DNA of 34,971 nucleotides. It comes from a bacterium. Lineage in GTDB: Bacteria; Zhuqueibacterota; QNDG01; JAFGCO01. Numbering within the stretch: position 1 is the first letter of the stretch; each line of letters starts with the position of its first letter. Shown piece after piece: positions 17,507 through 24,542 of the stretch. A program made the translations under genes and the position numbers. Location: the NCBI GenBank assembly GCA_016932575.1, contig JAFGCO010000025.1, positions 1 to 34,971 of the forward strand, given 5' to 3'. Under the pieces are notes generated by a model, which saw nothing but the letters and a program-made list of their open reading frames with translations, was not told where the DNA came from and made no database searches.

Positions 17507-18667
17507 TCAGGCGAGTCGCCTTGCCACTTCCCGTGCCACGATCAGTTCTTCATTTGTGGGAATCACCGCAATTTTTATTTTCGAAATATCGGCGGATATC
17601 AATCCTTCTTCCGGATTGCTTTGATTTTTATCCTGATCCAGAACAATGCCCAGATGATTCATATTTTTCAGGATTTCCCTGCGGAGCCTTGATGAGTGCT
17701 GGCCCGCACCGCCTGTAAATACAATCACATCCGCGCTGTTCAAAACAGCCAGATATTCACCGATATACCGCTTCACCCCATAGGCAAAGGTTTTAAAGGC
17801 CAGTTCAGCTTTGGGATTCTGATCCATTGCTTCCTGAATATCCCGCAAATCTCCGCTTAAACCGGACAGCCCGAGAAGTCCCGCCCTGGAAATGAGACAA
17901 TCCCGCATCTGTTCCACAGAGAGTTTTTCTTTTTCCATAATATAGAGCAGGGCAAACGAATCCAGATCTCCCACCCTTTTGGCATTGATCAGTCCGCACT
18001 GGGCACTCATGCCCATTGAGGTGTCAATCGATTTTCCGTCCCTGATGGCACAAACGGACGCACTGCCCCCCAAATGGCAGGAGATGATTTTATCGGCATC
18101 GTAAACGGATTTGGCACGCTCAGCAATATACCGATGCGAAGCCCCGTGAAATCCGTATTTCCGGACGCCGTGTTTTTCAATCCAGTCATAGGGGACACCG
18201 TACATGGCTGCTTCGGCTGGCATATGCTGATGAAAGTGGGTTTCAAAAAGTCCGATCCTCGGGGTATTCGGCAGGACATTCTCAAATGCTTCGATGGCAG
18301 TGAGATAGACAGTATTATGAACCGGTACCAGAGGGGTATATGCTTTCATTCCATCCAGCACGTCTTTCGTGAGTTCCACACATCCGGTGACGTCTTTTGC
18401 ATGAACGGTCTTAAATCCCACGGCAGCGATTTCGTTCATGGAATATTTCTGCTGAAGGATGTTTGAGATTTGATTTACAGCCGTTATGTAATCGGGAATG
18501 GTCAGTGTTTTTTTCTTCTTATCCGACCTGCCGAATTGCCAGGAAACCGGGCTTTCCTGATCGCCGATTCGTTCCACGGCTGCCTGAAACAGAATGGTTT
18601 CATCTGTCATATCAAAGAGTTTACATTTGTATGATGTGCTGCCGGGATTGGCAATGAGAATTTTCAT
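17507..18667 (-). CDS. ackA: Acetate kinase-like enzyme (putative lactyl-/acyl-phosphate kinase)
   Basis: This 386-aa protein is of the acetokinase family, transferring phosphate from an acyl-phosphate to ADP. Family marks include the N-terminal NPGSTSYK, PVHNTVYL, FETHFHQHMP, YGFHGASHRY, DTSMG, GDLDS and FTGGAGQHSSRLR. Two conserved blocks diverge from ordinary AckA: HLGNGAS reads HLGGSAS, and the PLEGLxMGTRSGD block reads SAQCGLINAKRVGD, although the Arg is kept. In this pathway PduL would produce lactyl-phosphate, so the natural substrate may be larger than acetyl-phosphate; that is inference. AGGAG stands 6 nt before ATG 18667. It may act outside the shell, since no encapsulation helix is visible. 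Confidence 0.88.
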   Translation of the reverse strand: MKILIANPGSTSYKCKLFDMTDETILFQAAVERIGDQESPVSWQFGRSDKKKKTLTIPDYITAVNQISNILQQKYSMNEIAAVGFKTVHAKDVTGCVELTKDVLDGMKAYTPLVPVHNTVYLTAIEAFENVLPNTPRIGLFETHFHQHMPAEAAMYGVPYDWIEKHGVRKYGFHGASHRYIAERAKSVYDADKIISCHLGGSASVCAIRDGKSIDTSMGMSAQCGLINAKRVGDLDSFALLYIMEKEKLSVEQMRDCLISRAGLLGLSGLSGDLRDIQEAMDQNPKAELAFKTFAYGVKRYIGEYLAVLNSADVIVFTGGAGQHSSRLRREILKNMNHLGIVLDQDKNQSNPEEGLISADISKIKIAVIPTNEELIVAREVARRLA

Positions 18668-18818
18668 GGTATCTCCTTATTGGCCCTGTGAAAACATGAG
18701 AAGATTCATTATTTTGCATCTGGAATCATTGGGGTCAGGGGATTATGTTCTGATATTTGAATTATTGGCTGTCTGAAACAGCACGTGATCTTACAACTAA
18801 AATTAACTGTTTCATCCT

Positions 18819-19589
18819 TTATGATTTTTTCAGCCGTTCCATGACCAGCTTGGTAATTTCTGCGATCTGATCCTCACTGGGCCCGACGGATTGTGTTCCG
18901 CTGCATGATCCGTTTTCAGCACATGTGGTGACCCGGCCGGGGATGTTCATTTTTTCCCTGAGGTCCATGAGTTTCTTAACTTCCGGTCCGGGAATCATAT
19001 TCACATTGCCCAGTTGAATGGCGTTGAAAACAATCCTTGCGGAATGCTCCAGAGTTTCCATCCGATGATAGGCATTGATCAAATCGGTTCCAAGTGTAAG
19101 CGCCCCGTGATTGGCCAGCAGAATAGCGTCGCTTTTCTGCAGGTAGGGTTTGATGGAATCCGGAATTTCCATGGTAGATGGAGTCCCATAAGGTGCAATC
19201 GGCACGGCACCCAGGGTTAAAACTGCTTCCGGGAGCACACATTTGTCCAGCGGAATTCCGGCGACGGCAAAACTGGTGCAGACCGGCGGGTGGGCATGCA
19301 CAACAGACCGGATATCGTCCCGCTGCCTGTACACTTCCATATGCATTTTAACTTCACTGGACGGACGGTATGTCTTGGCGGAAGATAAAATTTTACCATC
19401 CATGTTCATTTCAATAATCATTTCCGGTGTCATAAATCCCTTACTGACACCGGTGGGAGTGGTCAACAGGCGGTTGTCATCGATACGTACGGTGATATTG
19501 CCATCGTTGGATGCGATAAACTCACGCTGCCATAACCGTTTCCCGACATCCAGTATCAGCTGTTTGATTTGCCACTCATTTGAAATCAT
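18819..19589 (-). CDS. Class II aldolase with C-terminal encapsulation peptide (fuculose/rhamnulose-1-phosphate aldolase)
   Basis: This 256-aa zinc aldolase cleaves L-fuculose-1-phosphate (and perhaps rhamnulose-1-phosphate) to DHAP and L-lactaldehyde. Glu79, His98, His100 and His161 have exactly the spacing of E. coli FucA ligands Glu73, His92, His94 and His155. FucA is about 215 aa; the extra tail here has a linker with Cys223 and Cys229, then an amphipathic helix of about residues 237-255 (SEDQIAEITKLVMERLKK), which looks like a BMC encapsulation peptide. This places the aldolase, and so lactaldehyde release, in the microcompartment lumen. AGGA precedes ATG 19589. The family and metal site are seen; encapsulation is inferred and agrees with PVM-type loci. 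Confidence 0.9.
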   Translation of the reverse strand: MISNEWQIKQLILDVGKRLWQREFIASNDGNITVRIDDNRLLTTPTGVSKGFMTPEMIIEMNMDGKILSSAKTYRPSSEVKMHMEVYRQRDDIRSVVHAHPPVCTSFAVAGIPLDKCVLPEAVLTLGAVPIAPYGTPSTMEIPDSIKPYLQKSDAILLANHGALTLGTDLINAYHRMETLEHSARIVFNAIQLGNVNMIPGPEVKKLMDLREKMNIPGRVTTCAENGSCSGTQSVGPSEDQIAEITKLVMERLKKS

Positions 19590-19701
19590 TTTTCATTCCT
19601 TTCGACATTTCTTGTTTACTGCAAGGCTATACTGAAAGCCGCTTGGTGTTTTCATTTTGCTGATGTCTCTTTTGCTGAATTGCCTTTACAATTTTCTCAG
19701 G

Positions 19702-19756
19702 TGACGCCGAGGGTCTCCTCCCGGCTGAAAAACATACCGGGACAGGCCTCAGGGGG
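19702..19756. repeat. Intergenic structured repeat, copy A
   Basis: This 55-bp copy lies between the GlcD-type gene and the aldolase gene. It contains TGACGCCGAGG, CCCGG...CCGGG pairing and GGCCTCAGGGGG. It is highly similar, with one 1-nt indel, to copy B at 24483-24536 in the same operon and same orientation. See the finding on this pair. Confidence 0.65.
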
Positions 19757-19763
19757 TAACAGT

Positions 19764-21176
19764 TTAATCAAAGATCTTTCCCGGATTCAGGATAGCACCC
19801 GGATCAAAGACTTTTTTAATTCCGCGCATGAGTTCGATCTGTTGGGGCTCCAGAAATGATTTCAGGTATTCTTTTTTTACGATACCGATACCATGTTCTC
19901 CCGAACAGATGCCTTGATATTTTTTACCGAGATCATGAAGCTCTTTGCGCACGGTCTGATATTTTTCGTCCCAGTTTTCGATTTCATGCCATTCGTCATT
20001 CTGCCATCGATATCGCATCAGGTGTGTATGGACATTGCCATCGGCTGCGTGTCCGTATGTCGGCAGCCACATATCTGACTTTTCAGCCACCGCATTCACC
20101 GAATCCACAAAATGGGCAATTTGAGACCGTGGGACCGTAATATCCAGTATCTCGAGCATATATGGACGCATGGCCTCATAAATACTGCTTCTGATATCCA
20201 AAATATCCCGTTGTTTGGATCTGGTATCAGCGGCAAATACTTCCAGAGCATTATGGTCCAGGCATACCTCGCTGATGGTTTCGGCCAGGCTCATGACCTC
20301 GTCTTCGGAGGTCCCGTCAACGATAATCATCAGGTGTGCGCTGCCCTGCGTACAGGGCCAGGTTTTATTCAGATGCTTGCCGCTTAGAATCGCAGTTTCC
20401 AGCTCCAGAAATTCGACAGCCATGGGCAGTATCTTTTTTTCAATGATTGCCGGCACTGTGCTGATTGCGTCATGCAGATTGTCATACGGCACAACCAGGG
20501 TCATGAGTTCCTTGGGCGGTGCCATGAGGGAAATGGTCGCTTTGGTGATGATGCCCAGTGTGCCTTCTGATCCAATCATCAAATGCATGAGGCTGTATCC
20601 GGTGGAATTCTTTACGAACTTGCCCCCCAAATTGACGATTTCACCGGTGGGGAGCACCACCTCGATACCGGTAACGAAATTTCGAATCACACCGTATTTC
20701 ACGGCCCGGGCACCACCTGCATTGGTGGCAATGACACCGCCGATGGTTGCTGTTTCGTCTCCGGGATGGGGAGGGAAGAATAAGCCCTTTTCTTCGATCG
20801 CCGGATAAAAATCCATAAGCGTCAAACCGGATTCCACAGTTGCCGTCAGATTATGGGTGTCAATTTCCAGGATCTGATGCATATTTTCAAATGTCATGAC
20901 CACACCGCCGAAAACAGGCACACACGCACCGCATAAACCTGTACCGCCGCCGCGGGCTGTGAGAGGGATATTTTCCTGATTGCACAGCTGCACGATTTTT
21001 GATACTGCTTCGGCATCGGGAGGTTTTACCACCACATCAGGATAAGATGAGATGTCATCCAGGCTGTACTCATCATGAGAATAATCAAGCAGTTCATCTC
21101 TTTCCGTTAAAATATTGCGGGCTTCCACAATTGTTTTCAACTGATCGATGATCGACTGATTTATTTTATGATACAT
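19764..21176 (-). CDS. GlcD-type FAD-linked oxidase (probable D-lactate dehydrogenase)
   Basis: This 470-aa flavoprotein is of the FAD-binding type 4 / GlcD family, which oxidises D-2-hydroxyacids such as D-lactate or glycolate. The FAD-binding half has PDVVVKPPDAEAVSKIVQLC, the loop TARGGGTGLCGAC (about 74-86), HPGDETATIGGVIATNAGG and RAVKYG. The C-terminal cap has TYGHAADGNVHTHLM, CSGEHGIGIVKKEYL and FDPGAILNPGKIF. No GlcE or GlcF partner is present, so electrons would go to another acceptor. GGAGG stands about 6 nt before ATG 21176. In this operon the most sensible job is oxidation of the D-lactate made by LarA to pyruvate. The family is certain and the substrate inferred. Confidence 0.88.
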   Translation of the reverse strand: MYHKINQSIIDQLKTIVEARNILTERDELLDYSHDEYSLDDISSYPDVVVKPPDAEAVSKIVQLCNQENIPLTARGGGTGLCGACVPVFGGVVMTFENMHQILEIDTHNLTATVESGLTLMDFYPAIEEKGLFFPPHPGDETATIGGVIATNAGGARAVKYGVIRNFVTGIEVVLPTGEIVNLGGKFVKNSTGYSLMHLMIGSEGTLGIITKATISLMAPPKELMTLVVPYDNLHDAISTVPAIIEKKILPMAVEFLELETAILSGKHLNKTWPCTQGSAHLMIIVDGTSEDEVMSLAETISEVCLDHNALEVFAADTRSKQRDILDIRSSIYEAMRPYMLEILDITVPRSQIAHFVDSVNAVAEKSDMWLPTYGHAADGNVHTHLMRYRWQNDEWHEIENWDEKYQTVRKELHDLGKKYQGICSGEHGIGIVKKEYLKSFLEPQQIELMRGIKKVFDPGAILNPGKIFD

Positions 21177-21227
21177 GGTCGGCCTCCAATGAATTCATCA
21201 TACTGGTTGATCAATGGCTATTATTGT

Positions 21228-21788
21228 TTACAACAAATCGCGCAACACATCCGGATGCGGATGGGTAATCAGCGTGGATCCTGCAAGCAGCCCTTCTTGC
21301 CTGAGAAATTCCAGGGACGGTCCCAGGGCCGATTTCAATGCATCAATATTGCCGGTCATCACAACCAATCCTTTACCGCCGATGGCCATGGCCACATGGA
21401 TGCGCAGCAGAACAATTTCTGCTTCTTTAACTGCAAAATCGGCCGCTTTGATGGCGGATGCCACAGAGAAGGTTTCAATAACGGCGAGGCCGTCCACTTC
21501 CGGGCTGTCCAGTGTGGTCGTTCCGGCAATGGCGGGAAAAATCCCGGCATCCACATTGGGAATCATCAGCGCGTTCACGATGGCAAATCCGCCTGTTTCC
21601 TTCGCCTGGCGGATACAGGATTCGACATCAGCAATTTCTCCCCGAACCAGAATGATATATTTTCCAGAGCATATCGTCCGGGCGAGCAGTTTTTCTATTT
21701 TTGTCATTTTCAATACGGCATCCTGAACTTCAAATCCTTTATACAGACTGGCGAGTTCAATGACGCCGATGGCGTTGGATGATTTCAT
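21228..21788 (-). CDS. pduT: BMC-T trimeric shell protein, PduT-like, with Fe-S pore Cys
   Basis: This 186-aa protein contains two BMC domains in tandem (about 5-90 and 98-180) and forms trimeric pseudohexameric tiles of the shell. It matches PduT along its length: AIGVIELASLYKGFEVQDAVLK, KLLARTICSGKYIILVRG, and in the second half LAVIETFSVASAIKAADFAVK and THPHP. Cys40 in RTICSGK corresponds to PduT Cys38 in KTICPGK, the residue that holds a [4Fe-4S] cluster in the central pore. Its ATG overlaps the stop of the PduS-like gene (ATGA), so the two are co-translated, as expected for partners in moving electrons through the shell. Confidence 0.93.
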   Translation of the reverse strand: MKSSNAIGVIELASLYKGFEVQDAVLKMTKIEKLLARTICSGKYIILVRGEIADVESCIRQAKETGGFAIVNALMIPNVDAGIFPAIAGTTTLDSPEVDGLAVIETFSVASAIKAADFAVKEAEIVLLRIHVAMAIGGKGLVVMTGNIDALKSALGPSLEFLRQEGLLAGSTLITHPHPDVLRDLL

Positions 21789-23083
21789 GTCTGCCTCTGT
21801 ATGACAATTTCACTTGCATTGATTTCTGTGATGGTTCCATTAACAGATGCATGGACCGGCACAGAAATGTCTCCGTCAGCCTCGGCGATGAGGTCGTTCT
21901 TTTGTACGTTTTGCCCTTTGGACACCACAGGTTTTGCCGGAGTGCCTATATGCTGTTTCAGGGGGATGCGTACTGTATCCGGTTCTATTTTCAGATCGTA
22001 TAACGGACCTTCGTCCCGATAGCGAATCACATCCAGGCGCTGTTTCAATTTTTCTGTCGGCACTTTTCGGAAATCCATCATCGGATGGGATTTTACCGGC
22101 AGCCCTTCCCATTTAGGCATGTCCCGGCTCAGTTTTTTTTCAATCATGGCAGCACCCCTTGGATCCAGACCTTCAGGGCAGCTGTACATGGTACAGAGGT
22201 TGCATTCGCAGCAAAAAGTATTGCCCGGATGCGCATAAGACATTTTCCCGTATGAGAACATACGATTTCGCATGGCGATCTCCGGTCGAACAGGATAACC
22301 CAACAGATATCGCGGACAAAGTTCAGTGCAAAAGCTGCACTGGTCACATGATGCTTTGGCCATGCGGTCTGTCTGAGACGGTGTATCATATCTTTTGTAC
22401 ATTGTCACGCAGGCATGATCGCCGGGGAGCAGAATGAGCCCGCCGGTTGTTTTTGTAATCACGGTTTCCATGCTTGATTCCAGAACACCCATCATTAATC
22501 CGCCGGAGCGTATTTGCACATGCCGGGCAGTGATTTCAACCTGGGATAACACATCTTTCAAAGAGGTGCCCACAGGGATTTTTACAGTAACAGGATTTCT
22601 CACTTCGCCTGCGATGGTAAGAAATTTTTCGGTCACGGGTTCTTCATGTGCCATATTGTACAATGTCTCCACATTCTGGACCACGCAACCGACGCTGATT
22701 GGTAATTCTCCCGGCTGGATGATCCGGCCTGTCGTTAAATAAACCAGTGTGACTTCATCGCCGGCAGGATAAAAATCGTCGATGGGAACAATGTCCATCA
22801 ATTGAGAAATTTTGTTTCTTATAAGGTCAATCAGCTTATGATGTTTCTTTTTGATACCGATAATACCCCGTTTGGCTCCGGTAATAGACAATGCTATCCG
22901 GAATCCCTCCATTACTGTATCTGTAAAATGTCGCAGCAGTTCTTTATCTTTATGCAGCAAAGGCTCACATTCGGCTGCATTCATGATTAAAAACTCGGGA
23001 CTGGCCTTCAGTTTAATATGGGTGGGAAATCCGGCTCCGCCTGCGCCCACGATGCCTTTATTTTTAATGTCCTGAATGGTCAT
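21785..23083 (-). CDS. pduS: PduS-like Fe-S flavoprotein (RnfC/NuoF-related NADH oxidoreductase)
   Basis: This 432-aa protein resembles PduS. An N-terminal glycine-rich loop GIVGAGGAGFPT (10-21), typical of the NADH/FMN-binding fold of complex I NuoF and RnfC, is followed by AAECEPLLHKD, a SLBB-like region, and two [4Fe-4S] motifs: CDQCSFCTELCP (Cys246, 249, 252, 256) and CCECNLCTMYSCP (Cys291, 294, 297, 302). The C-terminal part has a barrel-sandwich domain (IGTPAKPVVSKGQNVQ). In Pdu compartments PduS is a cobalamin reductase. No B12 enzyme is encoded here, so recycling NADH and passing electrons to the PduT pore cluster is the better guess. No clear ribosome site precedes ATG 23083. Confidence 0.9.
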   Translation of the reverse strand: MTIQDIKNKGIVGAGGAGFPTHIKLKASPEFLIMNAAECEPLLHKDKELLRHFTDTVMEGFRIALSITGAKRGIIGIKKKHHKLIDLIRNKISQLMDIVPIDDFYPAGDEVTLVYLTTGRIIQPGELPISVGCVVQNVETLYNMAHEEPVTEKFLTIAGEVRNPVTVKIPVGTSLKDVLSQVEITARHVQIRSGGLMMGVLESSMETVITKTTGGLILLPGDHACVTMYKRYDTPSQTDRMAKASCDQCSFCTELCPRYLLGYPVRPEIAMRNRMFSYGKMSYAHPGNTFCCECNLCTMYSCPEGLDPRGAAMIEKKLSRDMPKWEGLPVKSHPMMDFRKVPTEKLKQRLDVIRYRDEGPLYDLKIEPDTVRIPLKQHIGTPAKPVVSKGQNVQKNDLIAEADGDISVPVHASVNGTITEINASEIVIQRQT

Positions 23084-23095
23084 GGTTTTTTTATA

Positions 23096-23377
23096 TTAAC
23101 ACTTGATATCCCGGTAATCAAGATGATCCACAATAGCGACAATGAGGGTTCGTATGGGGGCCAGATCGAGTTGAAACAGGTCTCTGGCCACACCGGGTGC
23201 ACCTCCGCAAACGACTGTGTCTCCGATTCCGGCACCCACACAATCGACAGCCACCCATTCGTCACCTTTCTCAGTGCCATCCGGCAACACGGGCTGCACT
23301 ATAAATACATGCCGGTTTTGATAGGCGTCATGCTTCTCGGTTGCTGTTACAGTTTTTGTTATTTTTGCAAGAAACAT
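23096..23377 (-). CDS. BMC-P pentameric shell vertex protein
   Basis: This 93-aa protein is an EutN/CcmL-type BMC-P subunit; pentamers cap the vertices of the shell. The N-terminal strand MFLAKITKTVTATEKH, the mid DEWVAVDCVGAGIGDTVVCGGAPGVAR and the final RTLIVAIVDHLDY are typical. It is the most divergent of four paralogues here, with several Cys residues. It begins 5 bp after the previous BMC-P gene and ends 12 bp before the PduS-like gene. Confidence 0.92.
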   Translation of the reverse strand: MFLAKITKTVTATEKHDAYQNRHVFIVQPVLPDGTEKGDEWVAVDCVGAGIGDTVVCGGAPGVARDLFQLDLAPIRTLIVAIVDHLDYRDIKC

Positions 23378-23382
23378 AGGGC

Positions 23383-23646
23383 TTAATCCACATAATCTAC
23401 CAGTTCTACAATAGCTGCATTCACAGGAGCAATTCCTGAGTCAAATGCCTGGGCTGCGTCAGTGCTGGTTACATAGACAATTTTGTCTCCCACACCAGCC
23501 AGATTTTTTGGATCCGCAACGACAAGCGGGTGCCCGGTTTTCTGATTCCGGCCGGTCAGGGGTTGAGCTACAAAAAACCGGCACGATTTTAACTGAGGCA
23601 CCTTATTGGTGGCCCAGACCTGTCCGATGATTTTTCCAAGTTTCAT
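23383..23646 (-). CDS. BMC-P pentameric shell vertex protein
   Basis: This 87-aa BMC-P subunit has the classic pattern: MKLGKIIGQVWATNK at the start, KNLAGVGDKIVYVTSTDAAQAF in the middle and NAAIVELVDYVD at the end. Its ATG overlaps the stop of the preceding 104-aa BMC-P gene by 4 bp (ATGA). This is the closest of the four to canonical EutN and PduN. Confidence 0.93.
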   Translation of the reverse strand: MKLGKIIGQVWATNKVPQLKSCRFFVAQPLTGRNQKTGHPLVVADPKNLAGVGDKIVYVTSTDAAQAFDSGIAPVNAAIVELVDYVD

Positions 23647-23957
23647 TCTGGTTTTTCCTGTTTTTTCTGCGTCGAAACAGCAGCCGGATTTCTGTCGATT
23701 GTAACCTCATCAATCACAGCCATGATCACAGCATCGATGGGTGCATCTTTGGTCAGATCTGTCATTCGGGCGGCCGAACCGTAGGTGAGAAGAACAAAGT
23801 CGCCTTCACCGGCCTGAACCGCGTCTACGGCCACATGATAGGATTGGAGCGGTTTTCCGTTGTGATCCACCTGTTTGCAGAGCAACAGTTTTTTTCCTGT
23901 GAGTTTAGGATCCTTTTGCGTGGAAACCACCGTACCAATGACTTTTGCGAAAATCAT
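23643..23957 (-). CDS. BMC-P pentameric shell vertex protein with polar tail
   Basis: This is a 104-aa BMC-P subunit: MIFAKVIGTVVSTQKD, VAVDAVQAGEGDFVLLTYGSAAR and APIDAVIMAVIDEVTI. About 15 extra C-terminal residues (NPAAVSTQKKQEKPE) are polar and likely disordered. Its stop overlaps the next BMC-P start, so the two are translated together. Tail function is unknown. Confidence 0.92.
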   Translation of the reverse strand: MIFAKVIGTVVSTQKDPKLTGKKLLLCKQVDHNGKPLQSYHVAVDAVQAGEGDFVLLTYGSAARMTDLTKDAPIDAVIMAVIDEVTIDRNPAAVSTQKKQEKPE

Positions 23958-24110
23958 TTTTTCTCCAATATACGCTTGACTTTTTTTATGCAGACGAGAG
24001 CGGAATAGCAGAACAGCATTTTTTAACTCTCTCGTCCGTTTCTGACTTTACTGAATCCCTTTCACCTGAAGAATGTCCGGAGCTTTGTCAAAGGAATATA
24101 GAATAACGCG

Positions 24111-24386
24111 CTATTTCTTCCAGGTGGTTTTCAGTTCATCCACAGGTCTGGGAATCACGATTTCGGAAATCAAGTTTCCCACTGATGCGGCTGCAGTTCT
24201 TCCCGCTTCAATGGCTGACCGGACAGCAGCCACTTCGCCTTCAATGACAAAAGACACATACCCGTGCCCGATTTTGCGCCATTCGATCACGTTGACATTG
24301 GCTGCTTTGACGGCGGCGTCTGCGCCTTCAATAAGGCCAACAAATCCGTCGGTTTCAAGAACGCCAATTGATTTAATGGTTGGCAT
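24111..24386 (-). CDS. BMC-H hexameric shell protein (pore motif IGHG)
   Basis: This 91-aa single BMC-domain protein forms hexameric facets of the shell. It has SIGVLETDGFVGLIEGADAAVKAANV, then KIGHGYVSFVIEGEVAAVRSAIEAG, and ends IVIPRPVDELKTTWKK. The pore-loop motif carries His where the other two BMC-H proteins have Ser or Gly, which should alter pore chemistry. AGGAG is 8 nt before ATG 24386. Confidence 0.94.
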   Translation of the reverse strand: MPTIKSIGVLETDGFVGLIEGADAAVKAANVNVIEWRKIGHGYVSFVIEGEVAAVRSAIEAGRTAAASVGNLISEIVIPRPVDELKTTWKK

Positions 24387-24482
24387 GTATGGTTCTCCTA
24401 TTTTTTAATGCGATTAATGTTTGAAATACATTATTTGTCTCAGTTATTTTGAACCAGCATGAGAACACCCCTCTTCCTCGGC

Positions 24483-24536
24483 TGACGCCGAGGATCTCCC
24501 CCCGGCTTAAAGCATACCGGGGCAAGCCTCAAGGGG
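24483..24536. repeat. Intergenic structured repeat, copy B
   Basis: This copy lies between the aldehyde dehydrogenase and a BMC-H gene. Hairpins visible are CTCGGC-TGAC-GCCGAG (starting just before the repeat), CCCCGG...CCGGGG and CTCCCC...GGGGAG. It is nearly the same as copy A at 19702-19756 and likely forms a structure in the polycistronic mRNA. Confidence 0.65.
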
Positions 24537-24542
24537 AGAATA

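Noticed and set aside
20215-20808. A 197-codon ORF antisense to the GlcD-type gene
   Set aside because: The opposite strand encodes a continuous conserved flavoprotein with all motifs; the antisense protein shows no domain pattern.
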